Below are positions 11,014 through 21,119 of a stretch of DNA of 64,000 bases, piece by piece. The DNA is from Chenopodium formosanum. Taxonomy: Eukaryota > Streptophyta > Magnoliopsida > Caryophyllales > Amaranthaceae. A program made the translations under genes and the position numbers. The notes under the pieces are model-generated. The model made no database searches. It was not told where the DNA came from and was given only the letters and a program-made list of their open reading frames with translations. Positions within the stretch are counted from its first letter, which is position 1; each line of letters begins with the position of its first letter. The DNA is taken from positions 36,139,776-36,203,775 of the forward strand of contig CM044865.1 of the NCBI GenBank assembly GCA_024500155.1, read 5' to 3'.

Positions 11014-12030
11014 ATGGAAATAGACGGTCAGACACCTAATACCGGCCCTCGACCAGGAGAGGACTGCCATGTAGAGGACATAATCCCTACAATCCTTACC
11101 AGCGATCCGCTAACTGCCTCATTTCAAGAGGCCGAGGACCCTCCTATTACCGCAGCCTCTCTGAAGGCCACGCTCAACAAGCTCCGGAAGGAGTTTGAGA
11201 GCAACAAAGCCTCTACCTCTAGGCAGTCGCCAGGAAGGAGGGGGAGAGGCCTCCAAAGAAAGCTCAAAACAAAGCGACTAATGCAACTGACGCTGGGAAC
11301 ACCCCATTTTGGCGGCCGACTAGAAGGTTTCCAAGGGTGCCACGGACAAATTTATCCGATGTGTTGGCGAAAACCCAGTCGGCTGGGGGGAGGATTAGGC
11401 AGCCTCGAAGAGAAGTGCCTTAGCTATCTAGACGGTGGAAGGATGCCATGGATTATCTCCAGCATAAGCAGCGGGAACGTACCGCTTACTCGGACACGGC
11501 CTCAACTCCAACAATGGCGGATGATTTCTCAAATCATTATTTTTCCCAGCATAGCAATTCGGCCATCTCCAGTAGGAGTCAAGCTGTGCGGACTCAAACC
11601 CCCATTCCAGTGGAACCACCCCTGTATACGCCTCCCTAGGGTCTTAACGGCATTATGCAGCCAAGTCCCCAAGTCTTCGGACAATATGGGCCGTTCAGTT
11701 AGACGTTCGGTCAAACTCCTTATCTAGCCGGACAGCCTGTGTAGCCTCAGCCAATTGATTGGCAGATGCGGTTGCTGACTCTAAAAGATAAACCGCCTCC
11801 GTTTTGGCAGGATATTTTAACTGCTCCTCAGCCGCCGAAGGTGAAGAGTGTACTCGTGGGAGCCTATGATGGCAAGGGCAACCTAGAGGAACACATCACC
11901 TCGTACAGGAACCTGATGTACTTGCAAAGTGTAGATGATGCTACATGGTTCAAATGCTTCTCGGCCACCTTAAAAAGAGTGGCGCAGGATTGGTTCAATA
12001 GCCTTCCGGCCGGGTGCATTAATTATTTTA
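11014..12030 (+). pseudogene. Tat gag, N-terminal part, frameshifted and truncated
   Basis: The ATG at 11014 opens a frame (MEIDGQTPNTGPRPGED) that reads like a Tat gag N-terminus for about 75 residues. It then loses its frame near 11250; the continuation (FPRVPRTNLSDVLAKTQ) is in another frame. From 11766 a typical gag core follows: PPKVKSVLVGAYDGKGNLEEH, then FSATLKRVAQDWFNSLPAGCI. The frame ends where the Z LTR interrupts it at 12034. At least two frameshifts and several stops are present, so it is non-functional. Confidence 0.7.
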
Positions 12031-12033
12031 CCA

Positions 12034-14805
12034 TGATAACTGTCATTTATGGCACTCATTTGGCTTCTTTTAGGATGATTTTCATGCTCTTTTATACCTG
12101 TTTTCTTTAGTTTTCCTTAGTTTTGTTCTTTATTTCTGTAGTTTGTGCTTTCCTTAGTAAGTTTTCTTTCTTTGTGCATTTCTTTGTTTATTTGGTTTTT
12201 TTTCCCTTTTATTTGCTTGTTTTCATGTATTTTCTTGTTATGATCGTGTTCCAAGGATTCCCCAGCCTTCCTCTCATATTTCTTATCATTTTGGATGCCT
12301 CTTTCTTGTCATTTGGAGCTCATGTTTGAAGGAATGAAAGGAGCAAGTTCATGAGATCGGTGCATGCATGCGGTGGGGACATCATCTTTTGCATGAACCC
12401 ACAAAAATGGCCATTTCAAGACTTCCTACCTTAGTGTTCATCATCATCACAAAGACGAGCGCACGAGGATGACCTAAGACGAAGAAGAGGATTGCTCCCC
12501 TGCTGCCAGGTGCGGGCGGGCACGAGGGTGGTGCGGCCGCGCACCTAGGTGGCGCGGGCGCGCCTTCCAAGGCCCTTGTTTCGTACCCCTTTCTCACGGC
12601 CGCGCCTCTCCCTTGTTGCGACCGCACATTCCGGGTTTTCTTTTGGACGATCTAACTAACTTTTCTGTTGTTAGTTTTATTATATATAGTTTTTCCTTGT
12701 ATTTTTAGAGAGAGAATGATTAGAATAGAATTAGAATTAGTTTTAGATCAAAATTAGAGAGAATTTTAGAGAGAGAAACTCTAGGTTTTAGTGAGAGAAT
12801 TTCATGGTGGATTGTTGATGATTGAAGATTTCTCCATTTTCTTTGATCTTTGATCAAGTTTTAAAGTATTACTTTTCTTTAATTCAATCTTTAGTTTGAT
12901 CTTTAGTTTGATTTCAATTGTTTTGTTGAATGTTCAAGTTTAATTCAAGTTTGATTGATTTGTACTTTGATTTTAGTTTGTTTAATTTGATCATGCACTA
13001 CTATAAAAAACCCCTAATAAGTCGGACTTTTAGAGTCACCTTTACATAAGGTGCGACTTATAAACCTAACGAATCGCCTCATATTTATTAGGCGACTTGT
13101 TAAGTTGGGGTTAAAATCAACAAAGCACCTAACGAGTCGCCTAATTTATATGAGGTGATTTGATAAGTTAACAAGTCGCCCCATATATGCATGCGACTCT
13201 ATAATCCGACTTATTTGGTGGTTTAAATTAGATTTTCAAAGTCACCTGTACATAAGGTGCGACTTGAAAGCCTGTCGAGTCGCCTTATACATATTAGGCG
13301 ACTCAATAGGTGAGTTTTCTTATCTATGACTCTCACCTAATGAGTAGCCTGATATTTATAAGGCGACTCGATAGGTTAAAAAGTCCCACCTTATATACAT
13401 GTGACTTTAAAAATCTAATTTAAGCCACCTAATAAGTCGGGTTATAGAGTCACATGCATATATGGTGTGACTTGTAAACCTATCAAGTCACCTCATGTAT
13501 ATTAGGCGACTCATTAGATGCTTTGTTGATTTTAACCCTAACATAGCAAGTCTCCTAATAAGTATGAGGCGACTCGATAAGTTTACAAGTCGCACCTTAT
13601 ATATAGGTGACTCTAAAAGTCCGAATTGTTAGGTGCTTTATTATATGACTACTACCTAATAAGTCGCCTAACACGCAAGACACGACTCGATAGGTTAATT
13701 CTAAAAATGTATATAAAATAGTTACAATATCATATATATATGAAAATTAACTTTGGCATAATGGCAAGAACTTCAACCTTCAGGCAAAGAACAAGAGATC
13801 AAGCATGCTGAGTGTCATAAATACTGACATTATATGAGCTAAAAAAAATAGTTGAAAAAAATGTTTATTTTTACCTGTCGCCTCTTTCAATACAAGCGAC
13901 ACAATAGATTAACCTATGGAGTCGCCTCTTTCAACACAAGCGACACAATAACTTAACAAATAGAGTCGCCTAACAATTAATAGGCAACTTACATAAAAGC
14001 TATCAAATCGCCTCAAAGGCGACTCCTAAAGTTGGAAGTTATTGTGTTAGTGGCTGTGGAGTCACCTTTAAAGCGACTCGTTAGGTCATTTACAAGCGAC
14101 TCAATAGGGGTTTTTTGTAGTAGTGATGATGTATTTGTTGTTTAGCTTTGTTTTGATCTTGATTTCTATGGATTGTGAGTAGTTTGATTGCTAGAGTAAT
14201 GGTGAAGCATATATGAGTAATGGATTGATGTTAATTTGAGGAAATTAACGGAGTTGATGATGTGATTAAATTGGTTAATTGATTATGTGCATGGGTGTGT
14301 TTGATTTAGGCTTGATCGCCGTAGTTATTCACACTGGATTGCATTGTAGGTTAACATTGATACAGACCATTGATATGTGGCTTGCATTTAACGATTGAGG
14401 TATCATGTGACATTCCTAGATAGAGTTTATCATAGTTGACGCTAATTAGACCTCGAGGAAATTTGCTTGATATGTTGTTTTGGTTGCATCATTGGTTCTC
14501 CCTCGCATTACTCGACTTAGTCAACTCTTTCCCAATTAGAGGAATTCGTTACAAGTATATGTGGATCCCGAGCCCTAGTGTTTATTACATTTGTCCCAAC
14601 CTAGCTTGTTTAGTTGTTTAGCATTCAAACCCTTACCTCACCTTTCCTGAATAGCTTGACATGAGAATATAAGATCGCCCTCCATTCCTTAGTGGTTCGA
14701 CCCTCGACTTACCATTATACTTGTATAAGGATGTGTTGAGAGATTACAAATTTTGTTTGTCCTAGGGTAGGATTAGTTTCAACAACCTAGTCTGACCCAA
14801 TGTCA
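12034..14805 (+). repeat. 5' LTR of Athila Z (2.77 kb including a 1.13 kb insertion)
   Basis: The LTR starts TGATAACTGTCATTTATGGC and ends CCCAATGTCA. Without the CACTA insertion at 12996-14125 it is about 1.64 kb. A GC-rich cluster (GCGGGCGGGC, GCGGCCGCGCAC, GGGCGCGCC) lies at 12500-12635, followed by a TATATATA box near 12681 and a GAGAGA-rich leader. The small frames at 12123, 12382 and 14436 fall in this LTR and are not genes. Confidence 0.85.
12996..14125. mobile_element. non-autonomous CACTA transposon (1130 bp)
   Basis: The left end reads CACTACTATAAAAAACCCC and the right end GGGGTTTTTTGTAGTAGTG, a near-perfect terminal inverted repeat. A 3-bp TSD, ATG, flanks it (12993-12995 and 14126-14128). 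Both sub-terminal regions are packed with AGTCGCC/GGCGACT words in both orientations. There is no transposase, so mobility would need an unrelated CACTA. Both ends and the TSD are intact, which suggests a fairly recent insertion. Confidence 0.92.
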
Positions 14806-14808
14806 AAA

Positions 14809-14826
14809 TGGCACCGTTGCCGGGGA
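14809..14826 (+). promoter_or_regulatory. primer-binding site of Athila Z
   Basis: TGGCACCGTTGCCGGGGA lies three bases after the LTR end and differs by one base from the TGGCGCCGTTGCCGGGGA form of Y. Confidence 0.85.
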
Positions 14827-14957
14827 ATGGTGTTGTGATTTTGTATTGTTGTTGAGTTTATTCCATCTTATTCAAAAACACAAGAAGATTTTCCTTTAGG
14901 CTACATTTGTAGCCGTGTTACTAATAATTTTGTTTGAGATTGTGTGTGCAAGTGAAC

Positions 14958-16480
14958 ATGGGAGAAGCTCATAGAGTAACATTAATGGAGTTGGGCGCTA
15001 CGAGTGCTTACAAGTTTGAGAGTGGGATTGTTCCATTGTTGGTTCTGGATAACGATTTTGAAATCAAACCAGCTACGATTACCTTGATCTAAAGGAAACA
15101 ATTCGGTGGTACGAAAAGTGAAAATCCTGTCAATCATCTCAAAGATTTTGAGATGTATTGTAATACAATTATGGTAGCCGGAGTTGCTCAAGAGTATATA
15201 AGGCTCAAGTTGTTTCCCTTCTCTCTCATTAGAAGAGCTTTAGAGTGGTTGGATATGGAGGTAAAACCAAGGTCCCTAAGGACATGGGATGAAGTTACCA
15301 AGGCTTTCTTATCTAGCTTTTTCCCACAAAAGAAAACGGCGGAATCTAGGGCTTTAATACAAAGTTTCAAGCAAGGGCCTAATGAGAGTCTCTGTAATGC
15401 ATGGGAGAGGTATAAGGAGTATCAACGAGAGTGTCCACATCATGGGATTCCTACCTACCAAATTATACAAATCTTCAATGGTGGGTTGAGTTCTTAAGGA
15501 AGAGCAAGCATAGATGCCAAAGCCAGAGGCCCGATAATGAACAAAATGGATGAAGAAGAAGAAGTGGTGGATTCAATAGATGAAGTGGTGGGACATTATA
15601 TGAAATGGCAAAAGGTGGATAAAGAGCCAACAAGCAAGGGGTGCTCAATCAAACAACTCAATGCCATCAACGATTTGACCACTCTAATTTCGGATTTAGG
15701 GAAAGAGGTTGTATCCCTCAAGGCCAAGCTTGAGAGTTCTCCTTCGCAAGCTACGATTCTTCCCTCCCAAAATAAGGGGAGAGGTACACCTTCTTACCCT
15801 AACACTTTTCCTTCTTGTTGTTGCATGATTAGAGATTGTTGGCCTTGTGATTTAAGTGGAATGAGTGATCATAATGTTTCTATGTGCCCCAATTTTCCTT
15901 GTGATGAATGTGATGGAATTGAAAACGAGCATGTGAATTATGTTGATAATCATAATTTTGAACCTATATTTGAGGTTCAAAGAAATGCTGGAAATAGGAA
16001 TCATCACAACCAAGCGAACTATGATAATTATAATCAAAGTGGTGGTTGTAGAAATCATGGAGTCCAAGAGACTCGTGGTAGCTATAACAATCATGGTTAT
16101 AATGGTCAAAGTCATGGCCGAGGGCATGGGGATCATAACCATGGTTATGGTAACCATAGTCAACATCATGGCCAAAATAAATATAGGGGTAATTGGAATA
16201 ATAAAAGTAGGGGAAATTTTCAACCTAATGCTCAAAGGGTACCCCACTTGGATCCATTCCAAATACTCAAGGCCCAAGTGATAATTTCCATGATCAACCA
16301 TTTTCTTCTAGGAGTTTCGTGGAAGAGGTTTTTGAGAAACAACCCAATTTGCTAGGATCCTACATGGCCGTGAATTATGAGAAGTTTAAAGACATGTTGA
16401 CTCAAAATAAGGAGTTAGGAGACCGACTTTCTCAATTGGCTAGTGATTTAAAGGAATTTAAGAATTCTTCTTTTTTACTT
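14958..16480 (+). pseudogene. Athila gag (Z), degenerate
   Basis: The ATG at 14958 opens MGEAHRVTLMELGATSAYKF. Stops occur at 15090-15092 and 15495-15497, and a frameshift near 16225 moves the C-terminal part to another frame. The gag core is clear (RLKLFPFSLIRRALEWL, then SFFPQKKTAESRALIQSF). A Cys/His cluster (CWPCDLSGMSDHNVSMCP) sits where a zinc knuckle is expected but does not fit CX2CX4HX4C. It is followed by a His/Asn/Gly-rich stretch (NHGYNGQSHGRGHGDHNHGY), unusually long and of low complexity. The capsid-forming role is inferred from the family. Confidence 0.75.
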
Positions 16481-16499
16481 CATTGAGTTTAGATTCTAA

Positions 16500-17510
16500 G
16501 CACCCTATGGATGCAATTGTTACTAGGAGTGGTAGAGTCCTTGAGAGTGGAGTACCTAAAAAGAGTGATGCTAGAAAGAGTACTAGCAAGAGCCCGATTG
16601 AGATTGAGGGAGATGCGAGTCTCTTAATTGAGTAAATTGATGAGGAACAAGTAGATAGAGTGAAAGAAAAAGAGAAAGAACTTTACAAGCCCAAGCTCCC
16701 TTATCCCCAAAAGTATAATAGGCACAAATTGGATGAGCAATTTGGGAAATTTATAGAGATTCTTAAGCAACTTCATCTTACTCTTCCTTTCACCAATGTG
16801 GTAGAACAAATGCCAAACTATGCTAAGTTCCTTAAAGACATTTTGAGTGGAAAGAGGAAATGTGATATGGTAGAAACGGTTACCCTAACCGAGAATTGTA
16901 GTGCGATCCTAATGAATAAGATGCCACCTAAGTTGAAGGATCCTGGAAATTTCTCTATCCCTTATGCTATTAATAAGATTCAAATTGATAATGCGTTTTG
17001 TGACTTAGGAGCTATTGTTAGCTTTATGCCATATTCAGTCTATCAAAGACTAGAGCTAGGGGAACTTTTACCTTCCAAGATTACATTGCAATTAGTCGAT
17101 AGGTCGATCAAGATCCCAAAGGGTAAGGTAGATGATGTTCCCTTGAGGGTGGGGAAATTTATCATTCCGGTAGATTTTGTAGTGTTGGATATGGATGAAG
17201 ATGCTACTATCCCTATCATCTTAGGTAGAACATTCCTTGCTACATTGAGGGCTATGCTTACGTCAAGAGTGCTAAGATATCTCTTAAGAGAGGAGAGGAG
17301 GCAGGTTAGTTTGATTTGATTGAAGGTATGAAATATCCTTCTTCTTCTTTTAAAAATTGCATGGGTGTTGAAGATCTTGATAATGTTGTGCAATCCATGC
17401 ATGAGCACTTGCTCACATCTAATGATCCACTTAATTGTGTTTTGTTAAACAAAGAAAAGGTAAGTTCTCCTAGCAAAGAAGTGAAATTGTATGAAGATTT
17501 TCTTGATTAA
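16500..17510 (+). pseudogene. Athila aspartic protease region of Z
   Basis: The product would cut the gag-pol polyprotein. The segment YPQKYNRHKLDEQFGKFIEI leads into the protease domain. The catalytic motif reads CDLGAIVSFMP, the plant-typical DLGA form of D(S/T)G. The second landmark, IILGRTFLATLRA, closes the fold. A stop interrupts the linker at 16633-16635. The frame shifts near 17265, after which a second frame continues with LIEGMKYPSSSFKNCMGVED. Confidence 0.75.
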
Positions 17511-17540
17511 AGCATTGAAGGAAGTGATGAAAAAATTTGC

Positions 17541-20041
17541 ATGGGGATCTCAAGTCAAGATTCTTTGCATGTGGCCTCGACCAAAGAAGGTAAAGGTGTG
17601 CCTATGGTAGAGCTCAAACCTCTACCATCACACCATAGGTATGAATTCTTAGGCCCAAATTCTACTTATCCCGTAATTTTTAGTGCATCCTTGAGTGAGA
17701 GCCAAGCTCGAGCGCTATGTGATGTTTTGAGAAAGCACCAAGGTGCTTTGGGCTATACCATTGATGATCTCAAGGGTATAAGCCCCGCTTTGTGTACGCA
17801 TTATATAACGCTTGAGGAAGGCACCCTTACCTCTATTGAACGACAATGTAAGCTACATCCCCAAATGGGGGAGGTAATGAAGAAAGAGATCACCAAGCTT
17901 TTGGATGCGGGAATCATAATCCCTATCTCAAGCTCAAGATGGGTCTTCCCCGTTCATGTCGTTCTAAAGAAGGGGGGTATGACCGTAGTCAAGAATGAGA
18001 AAGGTGAGCTCATTCCGACTAGGACGATCACTGGTTGGCGTATGTGTATAGACTATAGACGTCTAAACACATCCATCGAGAAGGATCACTTTCCCCTTCC
18101 ATTCATTGATGAATTGCTTAAGAGACTAACAAGGCACAAGTTTTATTGCTTCCTTGACGGTTACTCAGGATTTTTCCAAATCACAATTCACCCCGACGAT
18201 CAAGAGAAGATAACGTTCACATGCCCTTATGAGACCTTCTCCTATAGGAGAATGTCGTTATGTCTTTGCAATGTTCCAGAAACTTTCCAAAGATGCATGA
18301 TGAGGGTTTTTGGAGATATGTTAGAGGAATAAATGGAGGTTTTTCTGGACGATTTTTCCGTATGAGGGGTTTCATTTGAGGATTTCCTTGAGAATCTTGG
18401 AAAATGCTTAGCAAGGTGTGAAAAAGTGAACTTAGTGTGGAGTTGGGAAAAATGCCACTTCATAGTGGATGAAGGAACAGTGCTAGGACACAAAATCTCT
18501 CATAAAGGAATAGAAGTGGATAAGGCCAACATCGAGGTTATTGAGAAGCTTCCACTTCCGGCGAATGTAAAGGGAGTGAGATCATAATTTGGGCATGCGG
18601 GCTTCTATAGAAGATTCATCAAGGATTTCTCACTCATTGACAAGTCTCTCAATGACCTTCTCTAAAAAGATGTTGATTTTGTGTTTGATGACAATTGTTT
18701 GGAGGCATTCAACAAATTGAAGAAAGCTTTGACTACCACTCCCATTGTCCAAACACTTAGGTGGGATTTGCCTTTCGAGCTTATGTGTGATGCTAGTGAT
18801 ACGACTATTGGGGGTTTGTTGGGTCAAAAGGTTGATAAGAAGCTCCATGTCATCTATTACATGTCGAAGACCCTTAATGGTGGTCAAAGGAATTACACAA
18901 CAACGGAAAAGGAGTTCTTAGCAGTTGTTCATTCCTTTGAAAATTTTCGTTTTTACTTGTTGGGGTCCAAGACTATTGTGTTCATCGATCATGCGGCTTT
19001 GAAATCCCTATTTGGGAAAAAGGAATCTAAGCTAAGGTTAATTCGTTGGGTTCTTTAACTCCAATCTTTTGATCTTGAGATTCGAGACAAGAAAGGAGCG
19101 GAAAATGTGGTTGCGGACCATTTATCTAGACTTGAGGATTTTCAACTCCAAGATGATGGGTCCCCTATTGAAGATAGAATGTTGGACGACTTCTTGTATT
19201 CTATAAATGTGAAGGAACTTCCGTGGTTTGCCGATTTGGTTAATTACCTTGCTTGTGGGGAGTTTCCTCCTTCTTTTTCCAAGAATCGTAGAAAGAAGCT
19301 TAAGAGAGAAGCTAGGCACTTTGTTTGGGATGAGCCAATTTTGTACAAGAGAGGTGTTGATGGTTTGTTATGTCGATGTGTGCCAAATGAGGAAATACCA
19401 AATGTGTTGAAGATGTGCCACTCGGATCCTAGTGGTGGACATATGGGTGTTTTGAGAACGGCTTCTAAGGTGCTTCATTTTGGATTATGGTCGCCAAACC
19501 TTTTAAAGAACACTAGGGAATTTGTCAAAAGTTGTGACCGATGCCAAAGGACCGGGAACATTTGAAGTAGAAATGAGATGGCCCAACAACCCGTCCTTGA
19601 GTTTGAGATTTTCGATGATTGGGTAATAGATTTCATGGGTCCTTTTCCTTCTTCATATGGGAATCAATACATTCTGGTTGCCGTTGATTATGTGTCAAAA
19701 TGGGTTGAAACCATTTCATCTCCAACAAATGACCATAAGGTGGTAATGAAGTTGTTTAAAAAGATAATCTTCACAAGGTTTGGCATTCCCAAGGCGGTTA
19801 TAAGTGACAATGGGTCTCATTTTGTGCATAGTGCTTTCCGGAAGATGTTGAAGAAACATGGGGTAAACCAACGTTTTGGGCTCACTTACCATCCTCAAAC
19901 TAGTGGGCAAGTTGAGGTTTCCAATCGTCAAATCAAGTTGATACTTGAGAAGACGGTTGCAAGAAATAGGAAGGATTGGTCGGATAAGCTTGATGATGTC
20001 TTGTAGGCATATAGAACGGTCTTTAAAACTCCTATTGGTAC
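17541..20041 (+). pseudogene. Athila pol of Z: reverse transcriptase, RNase H, integrase (truncated)
   Basis: One frame runs the whole length with no indel but seven stops, at 18330, 18363, 18585, 18663, 19056, 19563 and 20004. RT landmarks are WRMCIDYRRLN, FLDGYSGFFQI and the catalytic VFLDDFSV (18336-18359). RNase H shows ELMCDASDTTIGGLLGQ and YTTTEKEFLAVV. Integrase has the HHCC-type entry (HSDPSGGHMGVLRTASKV, CDRCQRTGN) and the D,D,E core: VIDFMGPFP, VISDNGSHF and GQVEVSNRQIK. The last codons (AYRTVFKTPIG) end at an inserted LTR, so the integrase C-terminus is missing. The catalytic residues survive although the frame is dead, which points to decay by substitution after insertion. Confidence 0.88.
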
Positions 20042-20458
20042 TGTTTTGGGTGTTTTTATCCCTCGGGAGAGTTACAACACGTAGACTGATCCGGCGGGAG
20101 TTGTACCTCCAAGAAAAACGAAGACACCGGTTGGTTGGTGCTCCGCCTTCGACGAACAAGTTAGTAACTTGAAGGGAGAGAAAAAGGTGCGGAAATTTAG
20201 GTGGGTATCTGCTCGGATTCCAAGCTCAAATGTCTCTATCATAGGGACTGTATGTAATAAATGGTAAAACGTGTCCTCAAAAAGAGGGACATCTCCCTAT
20301 TTATAGGGTCCATGGGATTTGTGCCCCTGATTAGGTCACTGAACCCTAATCATTGGTGGGCCGCGCCGCTTTGCGGATTTCTCGGGATTTGGGCCTGAAG
20401 ACCGCCATTTTCCCCCTAATTTTTGGAGTGACATGTGTCAGGCAGGGATTGGTCCACA
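20042..20458 (-). repeat. Tat-type LTR, solo or truncated
   Basis: On the minus strand it runs TGTGGACCAATCC...CACCCAAAACA with a TATAAATAG box (20299-20307) and a GGTTCGTCGAAGGCGG-like block near the end, as in the Tat LTR at 10509-10981. The flank at 20037-20041 is GGTAC. The sequence after 20458 does not repeat it, so the right flank was lost when the CACTA next to it was truncated. It may be a solo LTR whose right TSD was lost. Confidence 0.55.
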
Positions 20459-20471
20459 TGACTTTTCTGAC

Positions 20472-20785
20472 AAACATATTTTTTGTTATTTGCGTCACTC
20501 TTTTCTAAAGGAGCGACGCAAATAACTCTTTAGATAAACTTATTTTTTGTTATTTGCGTCACTCCTTTATAAAAGAGCGACGCAAATGACTTTTCTGATA
20601 AACTTATTTTTAGTCATTTGCGTCGCCCCTTTATAAACAAGCGACGCAAATGACTCTTTTGATAAACTTTTTTTGTTATTTGCGTCGCTCCTTAATAAAC
20701 AAGCGACGCAAATGACTCTTCCAATAAATTGATTTTTTTGTTATTTGCGTCACTTGTTTATATAGGAGTGACGCAAATGAGGTGA
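20472..20785. repeat. left sub-terminal array of the CACTA: five palindromic units
   Basis: Five units of about 42 bases are spaced about 62 bases apart. Each has the form GTTATTTGCGTC(A/G)CTC, a short AT-rich loop, then GAGCGACGCAAATAAC. Such sub-terminal motifs are known in the CACTA group to bind the element-encoded TNPA-type protein. Confidence 0.85.
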
Positions 20786-21119
20786 ATTTTTTTTTTTTTT
20801 AATTATAGTATAATAATTTCCTTGTATATGTTTGTAGTACCTGTTTTCCTAGGTATAAAGTAATATGCTAACGCTAATATAATTGAAATTAAAATGCAAT
20901 ATTTTTGAATAATGCAAATGTAAATTTCGGCAGAGTCTCCTTTGTAATTTGGCCTACCCATAAAATTGGGAATGACGGCATTATATTAACAACCTGTCCA
21001 ATAATTTACATCTCAATATCATAGACATTATACTCATCATCCCAACACCAATCAACCAAATTACTTCATTTCAAGCCTATAATCCAAAACAAGAGTCAAA
21101 CATGCGCTAAGTGATAAAT

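Larger units (their letters stand above)
10509..12033 (+). mobile_element. Tat-type Ty3/gypsy element, 5' end only, cut by Athila Z
   Basis: The visible order is LTR, primer-binding site and the start of gag. The copy stops at 12033 where the LTR of Athila Z begins, in mid gag domain. The rest is not found elsewhere in the window. Confidence 0.75.
12034..20041 (+). mobile_element. Athila-group LTR retrotransposon Z, 5' LTR through integrase
   Basis: The order is 5' LTR, Athila-type primer-binding site, gag, protease, RT, RNase H and integrase, all on the plus strand. The copy breaks off inside the integrase C-terminal part at 20041, where a Tat-type LTR starts. The matching 3' end is probably 41480-46499: its partial 3' LTR (46018 on) aligns from base 1 with this 5' LTR at roughly 93% by eye. 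Element Z sits inside the gag of the Tat element. The candidate left TSD is TACCA (12029-12033); the right one is not preserved. Confidence 0.8.

Noticed and set aside
15852..16301. 149-residue minus-strand frame opposite the Z gag
   Set aside because: It is the antisense shadow of the His/Asn-rich gag tail, rich in Ile/Thr/Met as expected from the complement.
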